DNA of 64,000 nt from an uncultured Caulobacter sp. (GCF_947036865.1 NZ_CAMQSF010000001.1:358136-422135), one strand, 5' to 3'. Shown: positions 53,006-62,025, counted from the first letter of the stretch. Notes: generated by a model from the sequence alone, not told the origin. A program made the numbers and translations.

Positions 53006-55681
53006 TTACCCCTTCGCCCCCAACTTCCTGATCGCCGCCGCCAGATCGCGCTCGCTCTCCGCATAAGCGTCCCAGGCGTCGAGGTTCTTCAGCAGGCCGG
53101 GCGCGGTACGCAGATTGAAGCGCTTCGGATCCAGGCCCTTCCTCACCTGGGTCCAGGCGACCGGCCACGACACCGGCGCGCCCGGCCGGCCGCGCGGCGA
53201 CAGCGGCGCGACCGCCGTGCTCATCCGGTCGTTGCGCAGGTAGTCGAGGAAGATCTTCCCGCCCCGCTCCTTCTTGGCCATGTTCAGCAGGTAGAGGTCG
53301 GGGCTGTCGGCGGCCATGCGGGCGCAGACCTCGCGGGCGAAGGCCTTGGCGGCGTCCCAGTCGATCTTGCTCGCCTTCAGCGGCGTGACGACGTGCAGCC
53401 CCTTGCCGCCCGTCGTCTTGCAGAACGGCGTCAGGCCCAGCGCTTCGAGGCGGTCGCGGATCTCGCGCGCGCCCTCGACCACGGCGTCGAACGGCACGTC
53501 GGGGGCGGGGTCGAGGTCGAAGACGAGACGCCCGGGAACGTCCTGTTCGCCCGGCCGGCAATTCCACGGGTGCAGCTCGGTCGCGCCCCACTGGGCGGCG
53601 GCGATCAGGCTCTCCACCGTATTGAAGACGAGGTAGGGCTTGCGGTCGCCGCTGACGACCATCTCGTCGATCAGGGCCGAGACGCCCTTGCCCGAATGGC
53701 GCTGGAAGAAGGTCTCGCCGCCGATGCCGTCGGGCATGCGGATCACCGAGCAGGGCCGGCCCTTGACGTGCTCCAGCATCCACTCGCCGACGGCTTGGAA
53801 ATATTCCGCCAGATCGAGCTTGGTCCCCGGCGTCCCGTCGCCGGCGTCGGGCCAGAGCGGCTTGTCGGGATTGGAGATCGCCACGCCCAGCACCGAGGCC
53901 TTGCCCGCGCGCCGGGCGGGCTTGGCCGGCGCGGGCTGGGCCAAATCCACGGTGTTGGCCGGCGCGGGCGCCTCGGCCTCGACCGCCCGGGCGGGCTTGT
54001 CCTCGCGCAGTCCCTTGAACGACGCCTGGCGCACCGAGCCGTCTCCCGTGAAGCCGGCGAACTCTATCTCGGCCACCAGCACCGGATCCACCCAGTGGAT
54101 ATTGGCTCCGACGCGCGGCGCGCCCTTGCCGGAAAAAGGCGAGGTCTTGCGCTCGGCGGCCTTCAGCTTCGGCAAGAGCTTGGCCACCTTGTCGCGGCCA
54201 TAGCCGGTCCCGACGCGGCCGACATGGACAAGGTCGCCGTCCTTGTAGACGCCGACGATCAGCGAGCGGAAGGCCTCGCCCGTCGTGGTCCAGCCGCCGA
54301 TCACCACCTCGTGGCCCGCGCGGCACTTGGCCTTGGTCCAGGCGCCGCTCTTGCCGGAGCGATAGGCCGCGTCCAGCCGCTTGGATACCACGCCTTCCAG
54401 CGACATGCGGCAGGCCGACTGCAAGACCGCCTCGCCGCCGCGCGAGAAATGCTCGACATAGCGGATCAACGCGTCGCCGCCGGCCAGCAGCGTCTCGAGG
54501 CGGGCCTTGCGCTCCGAAAGCGGCTGTTCCGTCAGGTCCTCGCCCTCGGCGTGGAGCAGATCGAAGGCGAAAAAGATCAGGTCGGCGGTCGTCTGCTCGG
54601 ACAGCGCCGCCTGCAGGCCCGCGAAGCTGGGCGAGCCGGCCTCGTCCAAGGCCACGACCTCGCCGTCGATCAGGCTGTCCGGAAGATCGCGGGCCGCCTT
54701 GATCAATTCCGGAAAGCGGTCGCTCCAGTCCAGGCCCGTACGGGTCCGCAGCGCCGCCTCGCCGCCCTCGACGCGCAGCTGCATGCGATAGCCGTCGAAC
54801 TTGATCTCGTGGACCCAGTCGCCGCCGCTGGGCGGACGGTCGACCAGCTTGCAAAGCTGCGGCGGAACGAAGTCGGGCATCTTCGCCGTCTTCACGACCT
54901 TCCGCGACGCGCTGGATTTGATGGCGGGCTTGGCGTTGGAGGCTGGCTTGGCTTCCCGTCCCGTCGGCGCGTCGGTGTCTTCCGCCGCCTTCTCGGCGCT
55001 GGCCTCGGGCGAGCGGTCGCTGTTCCAGACCGCGTCCGAGGCCGGGCCGGCCTTGGTCATGAACGGCGTGGGCGACTGGCCCTCGCCGGCGGCGATCTGC
55101 TCCATGGTGCGGCCCGAGGCGATCGAGGACGCGGTCTCGTCGAGAAAGCCGTCGTCGCCCTCGATCGCATAGGCGTCGCGATGCTTGATCAGCAGCCAGT
55201 TCTCGCGCTTGGCCGCGCCGCCCCGGGCGAACTTGTCGTTGTTGATCCGGACCAGGACATAGCCGCCCTTCATCCGTTCGCCGGCGAAGACCAGCTTGAT
55301 CTCGCCCTTCTTCAGGCCCTTGGCGAGGTCGAAGCCCGGCTCCGGCGCCCACCAGCCGCGGTCCCACAGCATCACCGTGCCGCCGCCGTACTGACCCTTG
55401 GGGATCGTGCCCTCGAAGTCGCCATAGGCCAGCGGATGGTCCTCGACATGGACGGCCAGGCGTCGCTCGCGCGGGTCGCGCGACGGCCCCTTGGTCACCG
55501 CCCACGACAGAAAGACGCCCTCGTGCTCCAGCCGCAGATCGTAGTGCAGCCGGGTGGCGTCGTGCTTCTGGATGACGAAGCGCGCGCGCTCCGAGGCGGA
55601 GACGGCGATCTGGCCGGTCGGTTCGGCCGTCTTCTCGAAATCGCGCTTGGCCTCGTAGGCCGCGAGCTTGCGCCCCGCCAT
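53006..55681 (-). CDS. ligD: ATP-dependent DNA ligase D (LigD), PE-Lig-Pol
   Basis: This 891-aa multidomain NHEJ enzyme has an N-terminal phosphoesterase domain (residues about 35-150) with [22 protein letters not shown], containing the catalytic His/Asp. The central ligase domain contains the AMP-linked Lys in [13 protein letters not shown], then [24 protein letters not shown] and [16 protein letters not shown]. The C-terminal polymerase/primase domain starts near [20 protein letters not shown] and has the DxD motif in [14 protein letters not shown]. It repairs double-strand breaks with Ku. The order PE-ligase-Pol is one known arrangement. Confidence 0.96.
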   Translation of the reverse strand: MAGRKLAAYEAKRDFEKTAEPTGQIAVSASERARFVIQKHDATRLHYDLRLEHEGVFLSWAVTKGPSRDPRERRLAVHVEDHPLAYGDFEGTIPKGQYGGGTVMLWDRGWWAPEPGFDLAKGLKKGEIKLVFAGERMKGGYVLVRINNDKFARGGAAKRENWLLIKHRDAYAIEGDDGFLDETASSIASGRTMEQIAAGEGQSPTPFMTKAGPASDAVWNSDRSPEASAEKAAEDTDAPTGREAKPASNAKPAIKSSASRKVVKTAKMPDFVPPQLCKLVDRPPSGGDWVHEIKFDGYRMQLRVEGGEAALRTRTGLDWSDRFPELIKAARDLPDSLIDGEVVALDEAGSPSFAGLQAALSEQTTADLIFFAFDLLHAEGEDLTEQPLSERKARLETLLAGGDALIRYVEHFSRGGEAVLQSACRMSLEGVVSKRLDAAYRSGKSGAWTKAKCRAGHEVVIGGWTTTGEAFRSLIVGVYKDGDLVHVGRVGTGYGRDKVAKLLPKLKAAERKTSPFSGKGAPRVGANIHWVDPVLVAEIEFAGFTGDGSVRQASFKGLREDKPARAVEAEAPAPANTVDLAQPAPAKPARRAGKASVLGVAISNPDKPLWPDAGDGTPGTKLDLAEYFQAVGEWMLEHVKGRPCSVIRMPDGIGGETFFQRHSGKGVSALIDEMVVSGDRKPYLVFNTVESLIAAAQWGATELHPWNCRPGEQDVPGRLVFDLDPAPDVPFDAVVEGAREIRDRLEALGLTPFCKTTGGKGLHVVTPLKASKIDWDAAKAFAREVCARMAADSPDLYLLNMAKKERGGKIFLDYLRNDRMSTAVAPLSPRGRPGAPVSWPVAWTQVRKGLDPKRFNLRTAPGLLKNLDAWDAYAESERDLAAAIRKLGAKG

Positions 55682-55692
55682 CCCCGAACGTC

Positions 55693-55962
55693 CTATTCGC
55701 CGTCGAAGACTTCGGGTCGCTTGTCGTCGACGTCGCGGCCATCGCCGGGATCGTCGTCCTGTTCGAGCTCGACGATCTCGTCCTCGTCCAGATCCTCGCC
55801 GATCAGGGCGTCGTCGTCATCGGCGTCGCCCTCGGCCTGGGTGACGTCCAGCACGTCCGGCAGTTCCTCGAAGGTCTGGAACTCGCCATCGCGCCCGATG
55901 ACGTCGTCGTCCGCCGCCTCGGCGCCGTCCTGTCCGTCCCATCCGTTGTCGACATCGGTCAT
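55693..55962 (-). CDS. Small, very acidic protein upstream of ligD
   Basis: This 89-aa protein is about 40 percent Asp/Glu, with runs such as [19 protein letters not shown]. It has no clear secondary-structure motif and no cysteine. It ends 11 bases before the ligD start, so it is very likely co-transcribed with ligD. Acidic proteins can mimic DNA or bind basic tails, and Ku here has a basic tail; that link is speculation. I do not recognise a family. Confidence 0.7.
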   Translation of the reverse strand: MTDVDNGWDGQDGAEAADDDVIGRDGEFQTFEELPDVLDVTQAEGDADDDDALIGEDLDEDEIVELEQDDDPGDGRDVDDKRPEVFDGE

Positions 55963-56278
55963 GGCGTCTCTCCTGTGCGTCCGGAGAAAATGGCCAGGCG
56001 CCGGGGGCGTTCCCCGCCTCCGCCAGACAGCCGCTCAGCAATGGAATCGGGGGCATGGCGGCGGCTTTTCCGCCGCCCCGCGGTTAAGCTTAAGAAACGA
56101 CGATTTCTAAGTTTTCGGCCAAGCTTGACCATAAGGCGGGGCCGAAATCGTAAAAAACCTTATCCTGCGGGCGTTTTGTCCCCGTGAATCGCCGTTTTAA
56201 CCTTTGCTGACGGGTGACAAACGCGATTGGCCTCGTCAGGCTCGGGTTTCCCTGATTCACAGGAATGAGCTTGAGAAG
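55963..56278. promoter_or_regulatory. Divergent gap between acidic-protein/ligD and HU genes
   Basis: The 316-base gap holds no supported gene. It includes AT-rich stretches around 56080-56200, with a TTAAGCTTAA palindrome near 56085 and TTTTAACC near 56194, next to the HU start. The strong HU promoter should be here on the plus strand, with the ligD operon promoter on the minus strand. Confidence 0.45.
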
Positions 56279-56557
56279 ATGAACGTTTCCGATCTGGTCG
56301 ACGCCGCCGTGGCCGCCGACGAAAAGCTGACCAAGACCCAAGCCAAGGCCATCATCGACGGCGTCTTCAAGGCGATGTCGGACGCCGCCGTGAAGGGTGA
56401 GGAAGTCTCGATCCCGGGCTTCGGCAAGTTCAAGGTCCAGGCCAAGCCGGCCCGCACCGGCCGCAACCCGGCCACCGGCGCGACGATCGAAATCGCCGCC
56501 AGCAAGAAGGTCGCCTTCACGCCGGCCAAGCAACTGAAGGACGCCGTCAACGGCTAA
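56279..56557 (+). CDS. hup: DNA-binding protein HU
   Basis: This 92-aa histone-like protein has the signature GEEVSIPGFGKFKVQAKPARTGRNPATGATIEIAASKK, including the beta-arm RNPATG and the flanking lysines. The start at ATG 56279 gives the standard size. An upstream frame extension to 56204 is not used. The product bends and compacts DNA. It is transcribed towards the radical-SAM gene, 127 bases away. Confidence 0.97.
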   Translation: MNVSDLVDAAVAADEKLTKTQAKAIIDGVFKAMSDAAVKGEEVSIPGFGKFKVQAKPARTGRNPATGATIEIAASKKVAFTPAKQLKDAVNG

Positions 56558-56684
56558 TTCAGCGCGAGGCGGACGCGTGAATGTCCGCCTCCCGACGCTT
56601 CCCTTCACGCGCGATAGCACGCCTCATGCGCCTGTTGCGCGTGAAGACTTTTCAGAACAAAAGAAGAACGATAACGTGCCGCGC

Positions 56685-57905
56685 ATGGCCGTTCTCGATC
56701 TTCGGCGCAAGCTCGCCATTCTCTCCGACGCCGCGAAATACGACGCCTCCTGCGCCTCGTCCGGCGCCCAGAAACGCAATTCGCTGGGCGGCAAGGGCGT
56801 CGGCTCGACCGAGGGCATGGGCATCTGCCACGCCTATGCCCCCGACGGCCGCTGCATCAGCCTGCTGAAGATCCTGCTGACCAATTTCTGCATCTACGAC
56901 TGCGCCTACTGCATCAATCGCGTGTCGTCGAACACGCCGAGAGCGCGCTTTTCGGTCAAGGAGGTCGTCGACCTCACCCTGAACTTCTACAAGCGCAACT
57001 ATATCGAGGGCCTGTTCCTGTCGTCGGGCGTCATCCGCACCGGCGACTACACGATGGAGGAGATGGTCCGGGTGGCGAAATCGCTGCGGCTGGACCATGA
57101 CTTTCGGGGCTATATCCACCTGAAGCTGATCCCCGAGGCCTCGCCGGAGCTGGCGGCCGAAGCTGGGCTCTACGCCGACCGGGTGTCGATCAATATCGAG
57201 CTGCCGCGCGACGACAGCCTGGCGACCCTGGCGCCGGAAAAGGACGTCGGCGGCATCAAGCGGGCCATGGGCCGCATGCGGCTGGCCATCGAGGACAAGG
57301 CCGAGCCGGCCCGGAAGGCTGGACGCCAGACCTTCGCCCGCGGGCAGTCGACCCAGCTGATCGTGGGGGCCGACGAGGCGCGGGACGGCGACATCCTGGC
57401 CCGCAGCGCCAACCTCTACGGCGCCTATCGCCTGAGCCGGGTCTACTATTCGGCCTTCAGCCCGATCCCCGACGCCAGCCACCGCCTGCCCCTCGCGCGG
57501 CCGCCGCTGTTGCGTGAGCATCGTCTGTATCAGGCCGACTGGCTGATGCGGTTCTACGGTTTCGAGCGGCCCGAAATCGTGTCCGAGGGCGAGGACCTTG
57601 ACCTCTCCGTCGATCCCAAGACCAGCTGGGCGCTGCGGCACCGGGCGCGGTTTCCGGTCGACATCCAGACGGCCGACCGCGAGACCTTGCTGCGGGTCCC
57701 GGGTCTGGGCGCCAAGGCCGTGGAGCGCGTCCTGACGGCCCGGAAGGTCGCGCGCCTGACCCTGGACGACCTCAAGCGCGTCGGCGCCGTCGTCAAGCGC
57801 GCCAAGGCCTTCGTGGTCACCGCCGACTGGACGCCGGGGGCGTTGACCGACCGCGACAGCCTAAAGGCCGCCCTGGTCCGCCCCGAGCAGCTGAGTCTGT
57901 TCTGA
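56685..57905 (+). CDS. Radical SAM protein, putative DNA modification/repair (UdgX partner)
   Basis: The 406-aa protein starts at ATG 56685 (MAVLDLRRKLAILSDAAKYD). The [4Fe-4S] motif CX3CX2C is in LTNFCIYDCAYCINR (residues about 62-76). The N-terminus has further conserved cysteines (DASCASSGAQKRN and GMGICHAY). The C-terminal segment has a helix-hairpin-helix-like LLRVPGLGAKAVERVLTARK. This fits the putative DNA modification/repair radical SAM family that sits next to UdgX genes. Its stop overlaps the udgX ATG by one base (TGATG), so they are translationally coupled. The reaction is unknown. A GTG at 56676 is also possible. Confidence 0.9.
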   Translation: MAVLDLRRKLAILSDAAKYDASCASSGAQKRNSLGGKGVGSTEGMGICHAYAPDGRCISLLKILLTNFCIYDCAYCINRVSSNTPRARFSVKEVVDLTLNFYKRNYIEGLFLSSGVIRTGDYTMEEMVRVAKSLRLDHDFRGYIHLKLIPEASPELAAEAGLYADRVSINIELPRDDSLATLAPEKDVGGIKRAMGRMRLAIEDKAEPARKAGRQTFARGQSTQLIVGADEARDGDILARSANLYGAYRLSRVYYSAFSPIPDASHRLPLARPPLLREHRLYQADWLMRFYGFERPEIVSEGEDLDLSVDPKTSWALRHRARFPVDIQTADRETLLRVPGLGAKAVERVLTARKVARLTLDDLKRVGAVVKRAKAFVVTADWTPGALTDRDSLKAALVRPEQLSLF

Positions 57906-59404
57906 TGCGGGTGGTGCGGCTGGAGTCGGAGATCGACTTCGCCGGCTGGCGGACGGCCGCGCGGGCGCTGCGGGCGGACGGTGTGTCGCCGGAGGCGGTG
58001 GTCTGGACGGTCGAGTGGGATCTCTTCTCCCCTCCCCCTCGCGGGGAGAGGCCGGAGGGTGGGGGCGGCGGCGCGGCGATCTCGGAGCGAACACCCCCAC
58101 CCCAACCCCTCCCCTCGAGGGGGAGGGGCTTTACCGTCCCCGCCGCCTTCCTCGAGCTCGCCGAACAAGTCATCCTCCACCGCGCGCCGGACCGCTTCGC
58201 CCTGCTCTACCGCATCCTCTGGCGGCTGGAGCGCGAGCCTCGCCTGATCGACAATCCCGCCGACGCCGACATGGCCCGCGCCCGCGACATGGCCAAGGCG
58301 GTCAGCCGCGCCGCGCACAAGATGAAGGCCTTCGTCCGCTTCCGACTGGTCGAGGGCGCGGCCGCCGAGACCTATGCCGCCTGGTTCGAGCCCGCCCATC
58401 GCGTCACCGAGGCCGTCGCGCCGTTCTTTGTCCGCCGCTTCACCAGCATGGACTGGACGATCCTGACGCCCGACGCCTGCGTCGCCTGGGACGGCGAGCG
58501 CCTGACCGTCTCGGAGGGCGCCGATCCCGCCGACGCTCCATCCGAGGACGCCCAGGAGGAGCTCTGGCGCACCTATTACGCCTCGATCTTCAACCCCGCG
58601 CGGCTGAACCCCAGGCAGATGCGCCAGGAGATGCCCAAGCGTTATTGGCGGAACCTGCCCGAGGCGGCGCTCATTCCGGAGCTGATCGAAGCCGCTCAGG
58701 ACCGCGCCGCCGCCATGGTCGCCGCCCCGCCTCGCCAGCCCTCGGACCGCGTGTTGAAGGCCGCCCTGCGCCACGCCCGCGACGCCTCCTACGAAGGCGG
58801 CGCGCCGACGGATCTCGACGATGTCGCCGCCGGCGTTCAGGTCTGCCGGCGCTGCGACCTCTGGCGCGACGCGACCCAGGCCGTGCCCGGCGAGGGCGCG
58901 GCGCGCGCGGCCTTGATGTTCGTGGGCGAACAGCCCGGCGACCAGGAGGACCTGGCGGGTCGCCCCTTCGTCGGGCCTGCGGGCCGGATCTTCGACAAGG
59001 CCCTCGCCGAGGCGGGCGCGCCGCGCGACCAGGCCTATGTCACCAACGCGGTCAAGCACTTCAAGCACGAGCCGCGCGGCAAGCGGCGCATCCACAAGAC
59101 GCCGGACCGAGGCGAGGTCACCGCCTGCCGCTGGTGGCTGGACGCCGAGCGCCGGCTGGCGCGCCCCAAGGTGATCGTGATGCTGGGGGCGACGGCGGCG
59201 CTCGGCGTGATCGGCAAGCCAACGGCCATCGGCGCTCATCGCGGGCGGCCGCTGCCGCTGCCCGACGGCGCTCAAGGGGTGGTCACCTACCATCCGTCCT
59301 TCCTGCTGCGGGTTCCGGACGCGGAGACCAGGGCGCGGGCCTATGCCGAGTTCGTGGCCGACCTGCGGCTGGCCGCCGACCTGGCCGGCGTCCGGACGTC
59401 CTAG
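57905..59404 (+). CDS. udgX: UdgX family uracil-DNA binding protein with N-terminal TIGR03915-like domain
   Basis: This 499-aa fusion has an N-terminal domain (residues 1-260) typical of the TIGR03915 family (FALLYRILWRL and MPKRYWRNLPEA). A C-terminal UdgX uracil-DNA glycosylase domain follows (residues about 300-495) with CRRCDLWRDATQAVPGEG, FVGEQPGDQEDL and VTNAVKHFKHEPRGKRRIHKTPD. The KRRIH loop with its His is the signature of covalent uracil-DNA binding in UdgX. Residues 42-75 are Gly/Pro-rich and encoded by a palindromic repeat (58028-58129), so they look like an in-frame insertion. The protein is coupled to the radical-SAM gene. Confidence 0.92.
   Translation: MRVVRLESEIDFAGWRTAARALRADGVSPEAVVWTVEWDLFSPPPRGERPEGGGGGAAISERTPPPQPLPSRGRGFTVPAAFLELAEQVILHRAPDRFALLYRILWRLEREPRLIDNPADADMARARDMAKAVSRAAHKMKAFVRFRLVEGAAAETYAAWFEPAHRVTEAVAPFFVRRFTSMDWTILTPDACVAWDGERLTVSEGADPADAPSEDAQEELWRTYYASIFNPARLNPRQMRQEMPKRYWRNLPEAALIPELIEAAQDRAAAMVAAPPRQPSDRVLKAALRHARDASYEGGAPTDLDDVAAGVQVCRRCDLWRDATQAVPGEGAARAALMFVGEQPGDQEDLAGRPFVGPAGRIFDKALAEAGAPRDQAYVTNAVKHFKHEPRGKRRIHKTPDRGEVTACRWWLDAERRLARPKVIVMLGATAALGVIGKPTAIGAHRGRPLPLPDGAQGVVTYHPSFLLRVPDAETRARAYAEFVADLRLAADLAGVRTS
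58028..58129. repeat. Palindromic repeat inserted in frame within the udgX coding region
   Basis: The stretch has two inverted GC-rich palindromic halves: CCCCTCCCCCTCGCGGGGAG near 58029-58048, and CCCCTCCCCTCGAGGGGGAG near 58107-58126. Inner G- and C-tracts (TGGGGG near 58060, CCCCCA near 58094) can also pair. It is about 102 bases, so the reading frame is kept and 34 residues are added. The form is that of common alphaproteobacterial intergenic palindromes. Confidence 0.75.
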
Positions 59405-59475
59405 GCTAATCCGCGACGCCGCGGGGGAACCGCCGCGTCGCCGATCCGGTTTCGAAGGATCGAAGGAGAGCGCCG

Positions 59476-59637
59476 ATGACCGATCACGACCGCGAGCAAG
59501 ACAAGCCGGACACGGCCGACACCCCGCCCCACCTGCAGACCGAGGACCAGAAGGGCGCGGGCCCGATCAACGACGCCGGCAGCGGGGTCAGCCAGGAAGA
59601 CGGCGGCGAGGATCCGGACAATATGGGCCGGGCCTGA
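59476..59637 (+). CDS. Small hydrophilic hypothetical protein, 53 aa
   Basis: The ATG at 59476 is preceded by GAAGGAGAG, an excellent ribosome binding site. The 53-residue product (MTDHDREQDKPDTADTPPH, then Gly/Asp-rich to NMGRA) is wholly polar, probably disordered, and lacks Cys and aromatic residues. The gene is followed at about 100 bases by the alpha/beta hydrolase. Similar small hydrophilic proteins are often stress-induced. No family is recognised. Confidence 0.65.
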   Translation: MTDHDREQDKPDTADTPPHLQTEDQKGAGPINDAGSGVSQEDGGEDPDNMGRA

Positions 59638-59739
59638 TCCAGCCGCCTCGCGATACGACACGCCGGCTCCACGCGGCTAGGCCATCGAATTGCCGCACCC
59701 TCCGAGAAGCTTAACCGGACGTTGATCCGGAGGCCCACG

Positions 59740-60750
59740 GTGCGTCTTCTTCGTCTCTGTCTTCTGGCCCTGGCCTCACTGTCGCCGTCCCTGTCGATCG
59801 CGCGAGAGACGCCGCCCATCATGACCGCCGGCGCCAGTCCGCAAATGCTGGAGCGACGGCTGATCGATATCGGCGGTGGACGGTCGCTGAACATGGTGTG
59901 TATCGGGAGTGGCGCGCCGACCCTCGTGTTCGAGCAGGCCCTGGGCGGTGCGATCCTCGACTGGCAGCATATCCAGCCCGAGCTCAGCAAGACCAACCGG
60001 ACCTGCTTCTACGACCGCGCGGGTTACGGCCAGAGCCCGGCCTCGGACCAGCCCCGCACCCCGCGAAACGTCACCGACGATCTGCACGCCCTGCTCCGGG
60101 CGTCCGGAGAACGCCTGCCCGTTGTGCTGATCGGCCATTCGATCGGCGGGCGCTACGTTCCTTACTACTATGAGCGCTTCCCCGCCGATGTCGCGGGCAT
60201 GGTGCTGGTCGACCCGGGGTTCTCCGGCCAGGACGACTTGAAGCTGTCCGCGCCCGACCAGGCGCTCTTCGACGGGCTGCGGATCAAGGTCTACGCCAAG
60301 TGGTCGAATTGCGCGGCCAAGGCGCGCGGTCACGAACTGACTTTGGAGGCTCCGCAGGGCTGTTTCGCGGCGAACCTGCCCTATTACACGCGGGACGAGG
60401 CGGCGCGGATGCTGCCGGTCTATCAGCGGCCAGAACGATGGGAGACGATCGCCTCCGAATATGCCCACATCGACGAGGACAAGGGTCCGCGGAAGGCTTG
60501 GGGCGATCTGCCGCTGGTCGTGCTGACCCGGACCGACTTTCCGCCCACGCTGGGAGCCTCGGACGCGTTCAATCAATCGGTCGAGGCAGTGTTGAAGCGC
60601 GGACACGCGGCGCTGGCGGCGCGATCCAGTCGAGGCCGGAACATCACCGTGCCCAACTCCAGCCACTACATGCAGGCCAACCAGCCCGAGCCCGTCCTGG
60701 CCGCGATCAAGGACCTCGTGGCCGAGGTCCGCGCGCGTCCGTCCCCATAG
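59740..60750 (+). CDS. Secreted alpha/beta hydrolase
   Basis: The GTG at 59740 is preceded by CCGGAGG and gives a 336-aa precursor with a signal peptide (LLRLCLLALASLSPSLSIARE). An upstream TTG at 59722 is weaker. The alpha/beta hydrolase core has CFYDRAGYGQSPASDQPRTP, nucleophile elbow LIGHSIGGRYVPYYYERFP, VLVDPGFSGQ and the His in VPNSSHYMQANQPEPV. The fold is of the epoxide hydrolase/haloperoxidase-like type; the substrate is unknown. It ends at a 24-base perfect palindrome (60783-60806). Confidence 0.85.
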   Translation: MRLLRLCLLALASLSPSLSIARETPPIMTAGASPQMLERRLIDIGGGRSLNMVCIGSGAPTLVFEQALGGAILDWQHIQPELSKTNRTCFYDRAGYGQSPASDQPRTPRNVTDDLHALLRASGERLPVVLIGHSIGGRYVPYYYERFPADVAGMVLVDPGFSGQDDLKLSAPDQALFDGLRIKVYAKWSNCAAKARGHELTLEAPQGCFAANLPYYTRDEAARMLPVYQRPERWETIASEYAHIDEDKGPRKAWGDLPLVVLTRTDFPPTLGASDAFNQSVEAVLKRGHAALAARSSRGRNITVPNSSHYMQANQPEPVLAAIKDLVAEVRARPSP

Positions 60751-60782
60751 GGCCTCGGCGTCCGCCCCGGCGGGGCAAAGCC

Positions 60783-60806
60783 GCCTCCCCCGCGCGCGGG
60801 GGAGGC
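60783..60806. terminator. Perfect 24-base palindrome between convergent genes
   Basis: GCCTCCCCCGCG is followed directly by its exact reverse complement. It lies between the alpha/beta hydrolase gene (+) and the hemerythrin gene (-), in the position of a bidirectional terminator. Confidence 0.6.
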
Positions 60807-60814
60807 GCTCGGTA

Positions 60815-61351
60815 TCAGTGGGCCTTGCCCCCCAGTTCGGCCATCAGCGCTTCCTTGCGGGCCTGCATGCGCTCGCCCATTTCGTCGAGGTCCTCGTCGC
60901 CCTTCTTGGCCTGGGCGAAGAAGCCGCCGGGCTGCTCCTCCTCCTTGACGTGGTGCTTGATGTATTCGCCCAGCACCTTGACCTTGGCGTCGTAGAACTC
61001 CTGGCCCGGCTTCATGGCCTCGATCTCGGCGATCAGCTTCTTGGCGCCGTCATGCTCGACATAGGCCTCGTCGATCAGGTCGTCCTCGACGTCGCCGCGC
61101 TCCTCCGGATAGAGGATCTCCTCCTCGATCTGGGTGTGGACTTTCAGGGCCAGGGCGATCTGGTTGAACAGCGCCAGCTTCTCGGCGTTGTCCTCGAGCT
61201 GTTCGTACTCGTCGAACATCTTCTCCACCTCGCGGTGGTCCTGCTTGAGCAGGCGGATCGCCAGCGGGTCGCGGCGGCCGGTGCGGCGCGTGGCCTTGCG
61301 GGGTTTGGCGGACTTGGTCTTGCTCGACGCGCTCTTGGCGGCAGTGGCCAT
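60815..61351 (-). CDS. Hemerythrin domain-containing protein
   Basis: The 178-aa protein starts at ATG 61351 (MATAAKSASSKTKSAKPRK, a basic Lys/Ala-rich leader). The hemerythrin-like bundle follows: LKQDHREVEKMFDEYEQL, LALKVHTQIEEEILYPE, YVEHDGAKKLIAEIEAM and YIKHHVKEEEQPGGFF. These supply the His/Glu/Asp ligands for a diiron site. Possible roles are iron/oxygen sensing or stress defence. Two Lys/Ala motifs in the leader are like DNA-binding tails, but that is inference. Confidence 0.92.
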   Translation of the reverse strand: MATAAKSASSKTKSAKPRKATRRTGRRDPLAIRLLKQDHREVEKMFDEYEQLEDNAEKLALFNQIALALKVHTQIEEEILYPEERGDVEDDLIDEAYVEHDGAKKLIAEIEAMKPGQEFYDAKVKVLGEYIKHHVKEEEQPGGFFAQAKKGDEDLDEMGERMQARKEALMAELGGKAH

Positions 61352-61454
61352 CTGAATTCTCCCTGGTGGTCCCGACGGCGAAGCAACACCCAAGGCCAAG
61401 CAGGCGTTCCGCCGCTCGGCCAGGATCCCGGGTTCGAGGGAGCGCCGGCGCGGC

Positions 61455-61652
61455 TCAGCGGTCCTGCTGATAGCCCTGGTGGGTGGTGTTCTGCTTGACC
61501 CCGCCCTGCCGGCCCTGCTCGGCCAGATTGGCGTCGGCGTCGCCGGGCTGGCCGGACTGTAGCGTTTCGCCGTCCGCCGTCGCGCCGGCGAGATCGGGCT
61601 TGTCGCCGGGCGCGGCGCGTTGCTCGGGCGGAATGGGGGGCGCTTTGGCCAT
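61455..61652 (-). CDS. Small hydrophilic hypothetical protein, 65 aa
   Basis: The ATG at 61652 is preceded by GAGGAGAC. The product (MAKAPPIPPEQRAAPGDK onward, ending THQGYQQDR) is Gln/Gly/Asp-rich, polar and probably disordered. It is too short for a recognised domain. It lies upstream of the hemerythrin gene on the same strand, so the two could be co-regulated stress genes. Confidence 0.65.
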   Translation of the reverse strand: MAKAPPIPPEQRAAPGDKPDLAGATADGETLQSGQPGDADANLAEQGRQGGVKQNTTHQGYQQDR

Positions 61653-61753
61653 GGCGGTCTCCTCGCAAAGGGCGAGGACTGAACCGCGCCCGCGCGCCGA
61701 GGTTCCGAGATCAAACCCGCGGTCGTCGCGCCCCGAGACGACGGCCGACATGC

Positions 61754-61783
61754 AAAAAGGCCCGGGACGAACCCGGGCCTTTT
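61754..61783. terminator. Terminator hairpin downstream of tRNA-His
   Basis: The stem AGGCCCGGG / CCCGGGCCT (61758-61766 and 61772-61780) is flanked by A-rich and T-rich ends. It can end the minus-strand tRNA transcript (T-run on that strand) and may act in both directions. Confidence 0.75.
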
Positions 61784-61796
61784 CAAGGGCTTGCGA

Positions 61797-61873
61797 TGGT
61801 ACCAGCTCTCGGGCTCGAACCGAGGACCTCTAGATCCACAATCTAGCGCTCTAACCAACTGAGCTAAGCCGGC
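61797..61873 (-). tRNA. tRNA-His, anticodon GTG
   Basis: A 77-base cloverleaf lies on the minus strand. Its acceptor stem is GCCGGCT / AGCTGGT, and the D-arm follows TAGCTCAGTTGG. The anticodon stem CTAGA/TCTAG has loop TTGTGGA and anticodon GTG, and the T-arm is TTCGAGCCC. The discriminator base is A73 and CCA is encoded. The base before the first G is A, so no G-1 is encoded. Both features match the unusual tRNA-His of alphaproteobacteria. Confidence 0.95.
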
Positions 61874-62025
61874 TCATCGCGAGGCGTCGTCTTTAGTCGG
61901 ATCGGACGCCGGGATCAAGCACCGATCGGGCCGATCGCATCACGAAAGCGACCGCCGCGCCCCCGGGGCCATGCCCGGGTGACGCTGGCCGTCGCGGCAT
62001 CGCCCGCGAGGCCGCGCGCGAATGA

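Noticed and set aside
52908..55742. A 944-codon minus-strand frame overlapping ligD
   Set aside because: Same-strand alternative frame; the other frame encodes all LigD motifs in order.
60816..61498. Long Leu/Val-rich plus-strand frame
   Set aside because: Antisense to the hemerythrin gene; hydrophobic bias comes from the reverse complement of Glu/Lys-rich codons.
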